Part shown: positions 34,598 through 47,300 of the stretch, piece by piece
Position numbering within the stretch: the stretch's first letter is position 1
Layout: each line of letters opens with the position of its first letter
NCBI GenBank assembly: GCA_963932145.1
Contig: OZ010588.1
Span: forward strand, 103,216,495 to 103,280,494
Length of the DNA: 64,000 nucleotides
From: Acanthosepion lycidas
Taxonomy: Eukaryota; Mollusca; Cephalopoda; Sepiida; Sepiidae
Reading direction: 5' to 3'
Position numbers and translations under genes: made by a program
The notes under the pieces: model-generated
Databases searched by the model: none
Seen by the model: only the letters and a program-made list of their open reading frames with translations
What the model was told of the DNA's origin: nothing

Positions 34598-34884
34598 TAA
34601 TAACTCTCCTAAATATTCTAATTTATCTGGAGGTAACAGTGGTATATATAGAGTTTATACAACTTTAATCAACCAATGAAATTGCCCGTAGTATTTAAAG
34701 AAAAAATGCAAATATTCGAGATAAAAATAATTAATTAAAAAAGTTCTCAAATTTTGCATGCGATAGTAAATAAGCCCCCGCCCCCTCATGAAAATATCCC
34801 CGACATTCTTTTTGACGATTTTGTCGTGATATAAAATAAAAACCGATTAGATTCGTTCTTTGGTTTTTCGCTTATTTGTCGCCG

Positions 34885-34919
<35 letters not shown>

Positions 34920-35442
34920 CTACGCCATATTGTCGCTTGACGGATAATAGATATGCAAGATTACACATTAAAAATTGTTAGTTTACTCTGAAATGTACTT
35001 GAAGTGAACTTGCGTTTTTGTTTTCAATGCAGTAAAAGGTAAATTAATAAAATATTGAAAAAAATATTGTCAAAATTGCACTTTGTGACCCAAATAGAAC
35101 TTTTCCTCCTCCAATTCGTTTTTAATTAACTCTTACAAATTTTCGAAGCAAGTTCTTTATGTACATATTTGTTAAAAAAAAAAAAAAAAAAAGACAAAAT
35201 CAAAATGAAAAGTACTTTTCATAGTCCATCATTCCATGTTATCCAGGTAAATATTTGAAGTTAAAAGCATAAAGAAAGAGTTTTTTGCTTTTTGTTTGAA
35301 TTTGTATTTATAAATTGCAGAAATATTTCATTTAAAAACCTCTGCAAGCAGCTCAAAACAAAAACATGTGAAAACTTTTAAAATGTCAGTCTAACAATAT
35401 GAAAAGTAACATTTTATGCTTTACAAATTTCTATCTGAATTT

Positions 35443-35706
35443 CTAAGATAGAGATTTTTTTTTGTTGCTAGTTCCAACATTTGAGCCACTATATCCTCTG
35501 GCTTTCTTCGGGTGCCTATCAATCCAGGTATTTTGTCTGACATATGAAGAAAGGCAGATGGCACAACTGAAATACTGATAGTAAGATGAAGACATCACTC
35601 TCATCCTGCATTCAAAACAAGAATGGCTTCTTGACATCTTGGTGGGTGGGGGAAGGGATGGAGCTGTTTTATCAGATAAATTACCCTCTCCTTCGTCCTT
35701 AAACAA
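35443..35706 (-). CDS. Possible variable exon with two C-x2-C pairs (doubtful)
   Basis: Seen: an 87-codon frame with C-x2-C in HSCFECRMR and again in FSCAICLSSY, then W and H (NTWIDRHPKKARGY), against an AT-rich background. The spacing hints at a zinc-binding module like the C-x2-C of the BED-like exon at 4832, though the H pair is not clear. The only phase-0 donor candidate is the weak TCAAAT|GTTGGA near 35470, after which the frame soon ends in K/S-rich sequence and a stop. It could be a decaying or minor variable exon or a chance frame. Confidence 0.3.
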   Translation of the reverse strand: MFKDEGEGNLSDKTAPSLPPPTKMSRSHSCFECRMRVMSSSYYQYFSCAICLSSYVRQNTWIDRHPKKARGYSGSNVGTSNKKKSLS

Positions 35707-35897
35707 ATTTAGGGCAATATGATCTAACTTAAGACTTCACTGTCACATAACTAATTCTTTAATCATTTTCCTAAAAAAAAAATGTCTTTTATAAATACTG
35801 ACATGGACCTATCATGAGATCTAAACATTTTCTTATGGCATATCACTATCACAGATTATTAAAAATCTGAAAATAATTTTAGATCCTGCACGTCTAT

Positions 35898-36005
35898 GTT
35901 TACAGCAGTTGGTGTTCCCTATTGGTCACCCATCTAAATACTGACCAGGTTTGCTTCACTGATCGTACAAGATATTGGTGTTTCAATATGATATGGCCAT
36001 AAGTG
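35898..36005 (-). repeat. 5S rRNA-derived sequence (degenerate copy or SINE head)
   Basis: Read on the minus strand, about 105 bases follow 5S rRNA in order: CTTATGGCCATATCAT at the start, CTTGTACGATCAGTGAAGCAA over the internal promoter, CTGGTCAGTATTTAGATGGG, TGACC, and a 3' end near CTGTA. Many positions differ from real 5S, so it is not a working gene. It may be an isolated pseudogene or the head of a 5S-derived SINE. Confidence 0.7.
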
Positions 36006-36847
36006 TTTTTGTGTCAGAAGAAATTAAACTATCACTTTACTCCAGGAGGTCTTCAAAAATGATAATCCTAAATGTACAGTGGAATTAAGTTTATTTATTT
36101 TGACAGGGTCCCAAGAAAAAAAAAAAAAAATGAATGGCTAAACAGCAAAGACAAATGTAGAATTAAATTATTTGTGTAATAATCATACAAGAAATAGAAT
36201 TGTAGTGATGAAGGGATATACATCAATTTCAATAATTTTCACAATTTTATTAGAATGCAATTTTATAAAGTTTAAACTAAAAGTTTAATTTGGAGTGACA
36301 TTTTGAGTTCTTCAAGTAATTGTAGGAATAGAATAAACATTTATAAAAAAAAACAAAACAAAAACAAAAAAAACATCTTGTGAGTTATTTGAAGTTGGCA
36401 AATCTACTTACAATTGCACAGTAAATAATAAAGTGTGTGTGTGGGGGGGGTCATATTTGAGAGAGAGAGTGAGCGAGAGAGAGAGAAAAAAAAAAAAGAA
36501 AAAAGCCTAAAATTGACCCCCCCTTTTTTTGGTGAAAATTTTGAGAAATATTTTGGCTAAATAACATCAACTTTGGTGCAGAACAGTCATTTTTAGTTTC
36601 AAATTTATATTTTATAATTGGTTTTCTTAAATTTTTACAATATCAAATTAGAAAATCATGAAAATTTTGTTCTGAAATCTTACAAAAATCAGCAAAAAGT
36701 CAAAAAATATCTGAAGAGTTGCATAATTTATTAAAACATTTTCTTTCAGATTTGACAGGAAAAGAAAAATCTACAATGAATGTTTATCTTTGAAAACTTT
36801 ACTTGTAATATTCTTGTTCAATTTTGAAATATTTCAAAGAATGTTCG

Positions 36848-36882
<35 letters not shown>

Positions 36883-37551
36883 GTTAAATTATTTTTCGTA
36901 TGGACGATTAAATAGAAAATTATTTAATAATTCTGAATCACCTCCCTTTAGTTATATTAAGGTTAAAAATGATTAGGCATGAAATTTGGAGGGGTCTAGA
37001 ATTTTTTTGACATTAAAAGAAATGTGAAATGAAATCAATCAATTTTCCCTAGTTTATTCTTTTCCTAATTAAACAATGTTTAATTTTCTTAAAATAATTT
37101 AAAAAACTTGATTTGGTGTAATGAAATATTTCATATCAAATAAGTAAAATAAATACAAAATAAATGACAAAAAACAAAAAAAACGAAACAAAAAAGAAAC
37201 AAAAAAGAAAAGAAAAAAATAAAAAATAAAAAAAATCACAATTTCATTATTTTTTTTTTTTTTAAATCTACAGTTTATATTCCTATTAATATGAAAAATA
37301 TTAAGTTTCATAAAGGCCTATGAATAAAAATATATTCTTGACTTACTGATTATAGTAAGTTAAAAAACAATTATTTTTAAACAAATGAAAGCAATTTCTG
37401 ATTGTTTTGGTCTTTTGTATTTAATAAAATTTGAGGCAAGTTTTTTTTTTGTTTTTTTTAAGTGTGTGTCACTGCTATTGTTTGACTTATGAACTTGTTT
37501 ACAAGTGGAATATATCTTACTACATTCTAATGTGTTGCTATATTTTCATTC

Positions 37552-40500
37552 TAGGTACCTCCAAAAATTCTCATCTTTTTCTTGCATTGGTGAGTGGACC
37601 AAAGATTAGTACAAGCAATTTTAGCATCTTTTGGGTATTAAAAACATTGTTTTGGAAATCCTTGCAAAAATCAAATAATTGTTGGATTTTAATGAAACTT
37701 CCAGGACTTATTCACAAATGAATAAAATTATTTTTTTAAAGAAAATCTTGGTAAAATTTTTTATGTTTCCCCACCCAACCCTGCCATTTACTTTCATGAA
37801 ATTAAAAAAAAAAAAAATTAAATTTTCATTCAAAAATGTTTATCAGTTAAAAGCAAGACTCCTTAGAGAATGTAAATCTTTTTTTCTTTAAACTGCTACT
37901 CATTTCCTGAAAAATCTGCTCAAAATCATAAAATAAAAAATGCAATAAAACTTTAACATCATATAATTAAAAATGTTTTTAATTGCTTTTGTAATTTATT
38001 AGACATTACTGTCTTGAGAAATTATTTTTTTTTGATGAATAATGAATTTTCACAAGAACTGTTTTCATTTTTTGTTTTTTAATTTTAATAATTTATAATA
38101 TATAGATCTTAAAATTTTGCATTATTTTTATGTATTTCAATGATATTGTTATTAAACTGTATTTACTAATCAAAAATTAAAAAGCTTAATACAAATCATT
38201 TTGTACCAAGATTTTTAAAATAATTTTTTTTTTAATATTTTTAATGTATATAAATATATATAACATGCCCATTATTGAAAGTATGGTTGACCATACTCAG
38301 CATCATCAGAAAATAAGAGCGATTTAAAGTCAACATTCCTAAAATTAGATTACGGAGAATATTTTCCAACATTTTTAAGATTACTGACTACTTAAAAATT
38401 ATATAATAAAAAGGGGCTCACCCTTCATTTTCTTAAATTATGTTTTAACAGATGAAGTTGGCATAAAACAATAAATATAGGTGTTGGCATGAGGTTGCTG
38501 GAAAATGAGCATAGCAAGATAATAACAGCCTTAAACTTGACAAAAACAATTTTATCATCAAAATGTTTGTTATTATTAAGAGGAAAAAACAAAGTAATTT
38601 TAAAAAAAATTTTCTGTCTTTATTAGAGCATTCTAACTTTTGATTGAAAAACATTGTTTCTCTTCATCAGCGGAACTACTACTAAATAGCATGGCAGACA
38701 TTAATTTTGAAAATCTTGCAAAAATAAAAATAATTGTTGGGTTTTAATGAAACTTTCAGAAACTATTCATAAATGATGGAAATTGTGTTTTTTTATATAT
38801 TTATATTACCCATCCCCAACTAATTTTATAAAAACTCTTGAAATTCAAATCTGTACATTTTTAGTGATTAATTAGTTAAAAGCACAAGGTTTTGAGAAAA
38901 GTAAATGAGGTTTTGTATTTTTGTTTTTTTTAGTTGACACCTTTCTACCTTAAAATCAGCTCTGAATTGTAACATACAAAATTCAATAAAACAAAGATAT
39001 TTAATTTCAAAAGCTTTTAGTTCCTTTTACTTGTTTTTATGAATAAGCAAAAAACGTTTTTGATGAAATTTTTTTACAACAATTGTTATTTCTTAATTAT
39101 TTTTTTTTTTACATTAAAGTTGTTAAATATTCTAAAATTAATGAAAATGGTGTACAGTTTAGTCAATAGTATTATTAAGTAGATAAATATCATTACAGAT
39201 TATAAATTAAAGCTGGTTACAATCAGCAAATAAAAATCTAATATAACGTTTTTTTTTGTGTCTATAAAATGGCTTAATTCAAATATACGGAAGATCAGAA
39301 GCATCATGAAAACAATAGTCCATCACATGGTTTGTGTTGGTATAAATGTTGTTCTCCACTGTTAAACAACCTTTTCAATACATTGTTCATGCAAAACACG
39401 TGGAGAAGTTTTTGATGTTTTGTTTTACTTAAAACAAAAAATTTAAACTATAGCCTAAAGTGATGATCCAGTCTGATAGCAGTTGCATTGCATTTGTAGA
39501 CCTCTGTTCTTATTTGGCTATGAATAAATAAAATGAAAAGTGTATATGATTATGCAATTATGAGAAAAAGAAATTGCCTTTTCAATACTCATATTAAGAT
39601 AAAAAAGAAATTAACTGTAGAGAAAAAAAAGTTGTATATTTCAGATGATAAGGGTACCTAAAGTATTATGTACCTATCTTATGAAATTTATATGGCCTTA
39701 TTTTTATATTATCTGTTATGACATTTTCCCATAAATGAAATATCAAAATTAATAAAATGAGTGGAAATACAAATAGTATCATAAAAATGTAATAAATGCA
39801 TATTAAATTATGTATACTTAACCTTTCATAAGAAAGGTACATAATTAATTTTATATACCCTTCTTATGAAATTTTATCTATCAACAATTTAAAAATTTTC
39901 CTTAAAAATAACAAGGTAAGTTGGTTTAATAAAAAGCTAAATTATATCACTTCTTTCTTTCTGTATGATAACTTTTTCTTGTGTAAGCTGTCAATACACC
40001 AATCATCACATAGTTGCCCGTCACCACTGTCAAGACCTGCTGTCTTTTGTTTTTAAAATACATTTTGCGACACAAAGTAAGAAATGTTTGTTTTAAAATA
40101 TATTAAATAAACTTTAAAATTTCTAATTTTGTTAAAATAAATTTTTGAAAAAGTATAATTGAAAAATTAACTTTCGTCTACAAAATTGAAAAAAAAAAAA
40201 AAAAAAAAAAAAAAAGTACTTTGATCTTTCCTCTTTATAATAACATTTAGACAAATTATTTTCATCAACTTTAAAAGGCCGTTTTTATCATGCTATGTTC
40301 ATTTTGCCAGAAATCTCATGCCAGTGCCTAAATAAATGTGTTAACATCTTTATCACCATTTATGTGATAGATAAGCAGCTACAAGCATGTAATCACCACT
40401 ACTGTTTGTTTTAAAAATCTATTTCAGTTATTTTAAACTTAAAGTAAATAATATTTTTTCAAATCAGATTAATACTTTAAATCGGATGATATTCCTCTAA

Positions 40501-40779
40501 TAAAGTTCCAGAAAAGTATATTTTATTTTTGGAAGATTTTTAAAACTGAAAATTAACTTTTGTTTAGCAAATGTGTCCAAATAGCTGATTTTAATGATTT
40601 ACTGAAAGCAACAAAGAAAAAAAAAAGCTTCCAATCAATATAATATCTATTTGAACAGAGTATTTTGATTACGGGAAATAGTAAATTTAATCATTTAACT
40701 TTCAATTAAAGCTAAAAAGAAAACTTCAAGAAACTTTTTTCATTTTTAAAAAGTTATCGAAAATGAGTGGAGGTACCTA
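37552..40779. mobile_element. GGTACCT-family repeat block (one or more nested copies)
   Basis: It begins TAGGTACCTCC and ends GGAGGTACCTA, mutually inverted. Inside are strings shared with the other copies: TTTTAATGAAACTT-CAGGA..ATTCACAAATGAATAAA, TTTTTAAGATTACTGA-TACTTAAAAATTA, and a GGGTACCTAAAG..AAAGGTAC stretch like 26395-26630. Internal boundaries are not resolved. Confidence 0.5.
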
Positions 40780-41520
40780 AATCGATATGATGAAGTAGGT
40801 TGTTAGTTTTATGGTTAAATATTCAATTCTTGCTTCAAGGTTCAAATGGGTATTATTATTTAGCATTTTACCTCGATAAAAGGGAGAAGCACATCATTGG
40901 TCTCCCTAAAAGTTAGCTAAATTTGTAGCAAGGAGGGGGAGATAGAGATTAGCTCAGGAAAAAGAAAACCACAAACAATTAGTAAAAGTTATGTGAGTAT
41001 AGGACAAAAATGAAAACTATTCTATTCAGAAAAATCACTCCCTATTTAGATTTTGTATCCAAAAGATTCGAGAATTTTGCAACTTGCTGAAAAGTCTAAA
41101 AAAAAAAAAAAAAAAAAACTACGTTTTTGGAAAGGAAAGAAACTCCGTCATTTTCAAGAATTCAGAAAAAAAAAATTGAGGTAACGGTTAAAAAAAAAAA
41201 AAATTCGACGGAAAGAAAAATATGCACGCACAGAAACTGAAACACCAAATTATGACTTTATTTAGTCTACTTAGCTAGATCAAAAACTTAATTACTTTTA
41301 GAGAGTGCTTAAAGAATGTTGTTAACCAAGCTAACGAACCTTTTGAAATACACAAAACAAAAAAGTAACTGAAGTTTGTTCCCAGGCTTAAGTGTCGCTT
41401 CCAATGTTTAAACAAAATTCCTAAGTCTAACTACTAGGGCTAAGAGGTAAATACTTTTCGTCTCCTGTAGGCAAGGGTTGGGTGCTTGTCATGAAAGAGA
41501 AAATAAAATATTAAACTTAC

Positions 41521-41751
41521 CTGTCCATTATTATTATTCACACCACCATATACTACATCGCCAAAATGATTATGTTCGTTTGACTCTCGACTAACACTAT
41601 CACCGATTGTTATAACACGTCCCTTGCATTTCTTCTTAAACTGATCGCATTTCCAGTAAAACGTTTCTCTTACTTGTTTGTCTTTTACATAGAGATAACC
41701 ATTCAACCTCAACTTAAACCTACCTTTATCATTTCTTATAATATCTAGCAT
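41521..41751 (-). CDS. Variable exon: FLYWCH-type zinc finger
   Basis: Seen: the ATG is at 41751 (MLDIIRNDKG) and 77 codons end at the strong donor GGACAG|GTAAGTTT in phase 0 (..VNNNNGQ). The core runs LRLNGYLYVKDK, FYWKCDQFKKKCKGRV, then EHNHFGD: W-x-C, C-x7-C, KGR and H-x-H, the FLYWCH pattern. Inferred: a minimal DNA-binding first exon, carrying little beyond the finger. A CACGTG at 41912-41917, 161 bases upstream of the ATG, may be its promoter element. Confidence 0.9.
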
Positions 41752-42384
41752 TTTGTCATCAACAAGTGATTTTTTTTCTCTTTCTGAAAAGTTATGTAGT
41801 TACAACAATTCTAAATTTCTGCAAATGTCAGAGATTGTCACTTCGTGTGGTTTTTGTTTACACTTTTCAAAAACGAAACCAACTGAAACCAATCAAGGAC
41901 GAATAAAGAGACACGTGCAACGTAAGCAACCAAAATATATATAGTCTCTACTAAACAGAGGATTTTAGAACCGGCGAAAAATGTTAAGGGGTGGGATGGG
42001 GGAAAACTAGGGAGCTCGAGTCAATCCTTTAGGGAAATAAATCTCAGGGATAGATCCTATTTGAACTGATAGGATAAACTTACGAATAAAAGCTGAAGGT
42101 GCCATTTAAAAATTTATTAATATAAACCTTTTAAAAAAAAAAAAATTTTTTTAATTGAAAGATACACGCAGTTCACTTATAACTTCGTAATTTCATAAAA
42201 GAAAAAACTATGCATAAGTTTTTAAAACTATAAAAACAAAAGAATTAAAAGAAATAAAGTTAACAAAAAATACAAAAAAAAAAAAAGAAAGAAAAAAAAA
42301 AGGTAAATTAAAAATGTTTGTTGGAAATGTCAACTGAAAAAGCGTGAGCGACTTTTTTTGTTACATGAAAATATGTGAACTTAC
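41752..42384. other. Spacer with probable promoter of the FLYWCH exon
   Basis: CACGTG at 41912 and CCAATCAAGG nearby on the same side of the exon. The rest is AT-rich. The plus frame at 41753-41944 is unsupported. Confidence 0.45.
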
Positions 42385-42564
42385 TAATGCCGCATAACAG
42401 GGCTTCTTATAATGTCTGGCGAGCGTGGCTTTAGGTACGTGGAACACGCGTGCAGCTTTTCTAATACTCAAAGTTCCAGAAAGGACAGCAGCAACGGCTT
42501 GATTCATTTGTTCCCAAGACCACTTGCCATGGTCAGTTTTTCGAGTGTAATTCCGCACCATCAT
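42385..42564 (-). CDS. Variable exon: Pipsqueak-type helix-turn-helix
   Basis: Seen: adjacent ATGs lie at 42564 and 42561 and 60 codons end at the donor GCATTA|GTAAGTTC in phase 0 (..CYAAL). The HTH reads GKWSWEQMNQAVAAVLSG, then LSIRKAARVFHVPKATLARH and YKK. This is a complete psq motif with W, the A-V turn, and the S-I-R-K-A-A..P-x-x-T-L recognition helix. Known: psq domains bind GAGA-like DNA, occur in BTB transcription factors of insects (Pipsqueak, Bab), and are related to pogo transposase. Inferred: it gives a Psq-BTB protein with the domain order reversed relative to the insect proteins (DNA-binding domain first). Confidence 0.9.
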
Positions 42565-45165
42565 TCAATAATAATCACTAACTCTCCACCGACCAAATAG
42601 GAAAATTATTATCGCAATACAAAAGTTATCTACCCTTGCCGTTAAAATTCAAAATAGTATTTTCGAAGAAAAAAAAAGTAATCATGGTTATTTCAAAATC
42701 AAGCAGTCAAAACTGAAATGATTGATCAGAGTAATTAACCTCTTACATAATTATAATATTATTTTTAGTTATACGTCGGTATATTTTTCATAACTTTATT
42801 TTTTTTACTTAGTCTCAAATTGACATTTTACACCAGAAAAACAATACAAGAAAGACTCATTTCATTTTTAAACAATAAAATAAATCGACGACTACCAGCG
42901 AAGACAATAGCTATCCATAAAGAAAGGGTGGTTTTCTGGTATTATTATTAATAACAATTTTTAGCCATTCACACCCTCAGAAATCAAGGCTCATACTATC
43001 AAGAATGTCAGTTCCATTTTGCCCCGGCGAGATGTCTCGTTGCAGAGAGACAACATGGCGACCAACATTAACAAGGCAAAGGCAGAAAGAGAGAGATTAT
43101 ATTGCCTTTAGAATAAACAAGACAGCAGTCGTCAGGCAAGAGAATGAGAGGGTGGGAGGAGAGAAAGGAGTGGTGGAAAAAAAGCTACCGACAAACTATC
43201 TAACAAGTAGGCAAGGCAAACCTGACAATCCGACATCAAGTTGTAGAGAGAATGAAAATGGCTTGGTCTGTTGTCGAAATGAGAGCAGTTTTAAAAATTA
43301 TGAGCCTATGATTGTTTAATAAAGTACGAACCAATCAGGTTTTACTTTTTGTAAAACTTAATTTTATTCATTGTTAATTTGTATTTAGATTCATAAGAAA
43401 ATTTACATTTTTTATGCCATTATTAAAAAATATTTTGTAACTACAATTTTTTATTGGAAACATGTTTTTACTGCCCACCCCGAAAAAAGTGCAACTCTCA
43501 AATAACAAGTGAGCAATAAGTGATATAAAAATTATGTGAATTTTTTTTCACGGGAAAGTGCAAAAGAGAAGAGTAATTTTGTAAAAGAAAAGAAATTGTC
43601 TTAAAACTTTAAGCTCAATGCACACACTATCATTGAAAATAAAAAAATGCTGTAAAACTTGCCTGTAAAATATTTATAACATAATTCTCCTGTTTAAAAT
43701 AAATTTATATTTATTACAATCTATTTTAGAAAAGTTTATAAAAGCGGCAATTATTACAAAGTGAGATTTGTTAAAAAACCTGGAAAAAAAATAATAAAAA
43801 TCAATAAACCAGAACTAAGAAGACTGTTAGAAAAATAAATAAATAAATAATAGAACACTATGCACTTAATAATCCGGATTGAATAACAGCAAAATCGAAC
43901 TAAGACATTTTAGTAAAATCAATTTTAAGAACATTGACAACTCTTAAAACGGTGAGGCAAGCTAACAAGAAAATACTCAGTTGTCACAATATGTAGATTG
44001 TAGACTGAAATAGTAGCACACTTATTCTTGTCTGGTAGAGACAAATCAGAAAACTGTGGTAAGCAGAGGAAGAAGCCTAACAATACATGATTCTCTACAA
44101 AAATAAAACGGTTGCGGAACAATAGAGAGAAAAAAATTGCTGAACGATTGATTAATTGCAAAAAGAAGCATCATTCATAAGGAATAAACAAGAATGTATA
44201 TATGGTGCCAAGACACATCATGTGATGAGGAGGATTTGCCTACCCTGATACACCAACTACTATTTATTATTACTACTATTAATATCAGATTATCAAATAT
44301 AGCCTACATTTTTTTCTGATGGACTGATAAATAAAAAACCAAGACATTAGTGAATATTAAGATCTTAACTATGAAGTTTTTAAGACTGTATATGTGTTTG
44401 GCTATGAAATAGCATTAACTGTACTAGGTTAATCATTTACAAATGTTATGAATCAATTTTGAATAGCTCTTTCAGCAGAATATAACAAGCAAAATAGACA
44501 AGAGACAATAATTGCAAATACAGATCAATGTCTACAGAAATGACTGAAATTTCCAAAGTACCTCAGTTTAAAGCTTAAAAAAAAAAAAAAAAAAGAGCAG
44601 ATTTCTACATAATTGGTGGAAAAAGGATTTGTTTCAAAGCAACTGATAAACTAAGAATTCCACAATAGTTTTATCTTTTAAATCAAAATACATTAACTGT
44701 AAAAGACCTTAACAGCTAATAATCTGATACAGGTGTTAGGCAAGTCCAAACCATTTTTTTTCCAGACACAAAAACATTTAAAACAAAACAATTATATAAT
44801 AATCTGACTATATATTACTACACCAGGTATATCTTTATATATTTGATCTGCAACTTTAATGCTACCAATTCAAAGAGATAATGACGTCCCTTACATTAGT
44901 GATCCAAGGATCAGTGTCTTTATGACACTGAAAAACTGTTTAGATATGTTTATGAAGCCTGGAGGTGAAAGTGACTTTATGAAAAAGTAATGTGAAATAG
45001 TAGTAATTTGGAAAAATACATTTGATAGAATCACATGTGAAAATTTAATAAAAGTAAAGACTTAAAACTATACCATTATATTAAACAAGTTACTAATTAG
45101 AAATCATAGTCTGAATAACATACAACTGATGCAGAATTAAATAAAAGCAATTTAGAAGCCCCTAC
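42565..45165. other. Spacer; promoter-like stretch upstream of the Psq exon
   Basis: From 43000 to 43300 it is more GC-rich and purine-rich, with a GTTGGTCGCCATGTTG string on the minus strand, likely 5' UTR or promoter of the Psq exon. The plus frame here (43005-43319) has no recognisable domain. The remaining 1.8 kb is AT-rich without exons. Confidence 0.4.
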
Positions 45166-46224
45166 CTCACTAAGTGCATCATTGTTGTTGTTGTTGTTAT
45201 CATCATTATGATCATCATCATCATCATCATCAAGAAGATCTATGAAGTCAAATATTTTTTCTATTTTCAGTGCTGAATCATTTTCCACTTTAGGAGCAAC
45301 AAGTTCAGATTTAGTAACGGGTGGTAAAGAACTGTTGTCGCAGTTCTCACTGAATGTAGGCAGGTTTGTCACTCGAAGACAATGGTTTGTGTAACTCCGA
45401 GACAGACCAGCACGGTTGGAAATGTCCTTCATAAATTCACCTATTTTAGAACCTCCAAGACGCTGTTCATAATACCAAACCATAGAGTTTCTCCTCTCAT
45501 TTGGTGGAATGGACTTGCAGAAAAACCTTTCAGCTTTGGGGTCAAGCTTGGAAAGATATTTTAGAAAGGGTTTTACAGGACAATACATTTGGCTTTGGGT
45601 TTCTGACAAGAGACATTCAAAGGACTTCATATCTCTCCTGGGTCCAGTCTTTCGATTGATGTAAATATGATGAACACTGTCAATTTTTCGCACAGTGAAG
45701 TGAGCAGAAGTCAGTTCAGCCAAATTGCATTTCTTTAAATGACCCAAAGACATAACAAGATCCATAAAAACCCTCTTTTGCAGTCGGTCAGGATCATCAG
45801 AATCAGCATTACACCAATAATAGGCAAGTTTCAAATCAGTTTCACTCAATGGCTCGTGGTGACTGACCTCACTCAATCCTTCAGCATCGAGCTGACTGGT
45901 CACTTGATCCCAGAGTTTAGTTACTTTCTCAAAATAAGGGTCATTTATGTAATCAAGGCCGAATTTAATAGTGAAGCGATTTAGGCCATAACGAATGCAC
46001 TGGAGCCCTCCAAGTTTATACTTACTCCCATTAGGCTTGCGAATCTCAACAAAAAAATTCATGAGATAGTTGACAAATTTCACTTTTTCTGCTTGTTGTC
46101 TACCGGCGAGTGTCAAAAGTTGCTCCAGGGGTAAGGGCTCTTGCTTTGTGTTTAAATACGAACGAAATTTCTCAACCGAACATCTTTCAGCCTTTTGGGC
46201 TGAGGCGGAATTTTTATCTTCCAT
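45166..46224 (-). CDS. Variable exon: DUF3504 (Crypton-derived) domain with acidic tail
   Basis: Seen: the ATG is at 46224 and 353 codons end at the donor AGTGAG|GTAGGG in phase 0 (..DALSE). The domain parallels that of the exon at 7067-8110: MNFFVEIRKPNGSKY, IRYGLNRFT, QKRVFMDLVMSLGHLKK, YCPVKPFLKYLSKLDP, SYTNHCLRVTNLPTF. H-x2-R is kept, but where the sister exon has NRGR this one has HLKK, so the first catalytic Arg box looks lost. The region after H-x2-R is replaced by a Ser/Pro and Asp/Asn-rich tail, with a run of Asp and Asn encoded by GAT/AAC repeats. Known: DUF3504 proteins are domesticated Crypton recombinases. Inferred: it cannot recombine and serves as a DNA- or protein-binding module. 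Confidence 0.88.
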
Positions 46225-47300
46225 TTTTTTTTTTTTTTACCCTCTTAAATTGTCCTTCTCGCCAAAGAGGAGTCGTAGGAAGCTAAGTTCGTTAGTCAGC
46301 AACTAGAACGTAATCAGCTTACAAGAGACAAGAGAGAAAGTAGGCTGTTGTGTTGAAATGAATAGACAAATATATTTAAAGAGAGAGTGGCAGGGGAATG
46401 AGATCAGCAACTTGTTTTTCTAGGCAGAGGCAGACAAGCTGTTTATTGTCTACACGAGACAAATCAGAGTCAGCCTAGCAGCAGCAGCAACAACAAACTG
46501 AACAATGAGTCGAGTTTATGTTGATAGCTTGAAAAATAAATAAAAATACTGCTAAAAAGGAAAAAGGAAGGGCGAAAAAGAGATAAGAACGATTATGAAA
46601 ATGCCTTGCTGATAAGCTCATCTTATTTACAAGGTTTTATTACGTCCAATCACTCTTTATTAGCATCGAACCTTTTTATTTGTCTTCTACTGCTGCTTCT
46701 CGTTCTTTTCCTCTCCTCCACAAAAAGCAGCATGTAAATTCGAAGAAAAAAAAAAATCATGAGTTATATTCACAAGTACGACCGACTATGTCAAAGTTAA
46801 ATATTTTTGGAAATGAAATACATAGAATATGAAATTACTAACTTTTTTAGTTTTTATGAGAACAAAGTTCAACAAGAACATATCAAGACAGGAATACAAG
46901 CAGCTGAATATTTTAACTACACTTTCCTTTTAAGCAAATAAACAGGTCATTCGAAAGATGGAAGGAACAAGAGCTGAATGGGGATTTTTTTTTTTTTTTT
47001 TTACATCAATACCAGAGCTAATTTTTATTAAAAACAAAAATAAAGATACATTCATTACAAAAGGGTGTGTATATGTATGTATCATACACACAAAATATAC
47101 AATTATTCATAATTTATCCGCATTCAAACAATGTAATACGGAATGTATAAAAAAAAAAATAAATAAATATACCAAATAATTGAAAATGAAATTCATATTC
47201 TTTCACGTCAGCTGATTAATTCTATCACCCTGTTCCGGGTTTCAAATGAATTCAAAGCGAGTGTATGTGTGCGTATGTGTGAAAGAAAGGCACGCCTTAC
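46225..47300. other. Spacer; probable promoter of the DUF3504 exon
   Basis: From 46230 to 46510 it is purine-rich with CAGCAGCAGC. A poly-T tract lies at 46985-47002. No exon is supported; the plus frame at 46958-47179 is low-complexity. Confidence 0.45.

Larger units (their letters stand above)
34598..41520. other. Long spacer: repeats, 5S-derived copy, one doubtful small exon
   Basis: Nearly 7 kb, strongly AT-rich. It contains poly-T/A tracts (34887-34914, 36849-36876), a doubtful Cys-rich frame at 35443-35706, a 5S-derived sequence, and a block of GGTACCT-family repeats (37552-40779). The CACGTG at 39398 has no gene next to it. Confidence 0.5.

Noticed and set aside
40800..40870. Possible tRNA B-box (GGTTCAAAT)
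   Set aside because: No matching A-box, acceptor stem or cloverleaf could be drawn around it.
43005..43319. Plus-strand frame of 104 codons in a GC-richer patch
   Set aside because: No domain, many basic/polar residues. The patch is better read as promoter or 5' UTR of the Psq exon on the other strand.
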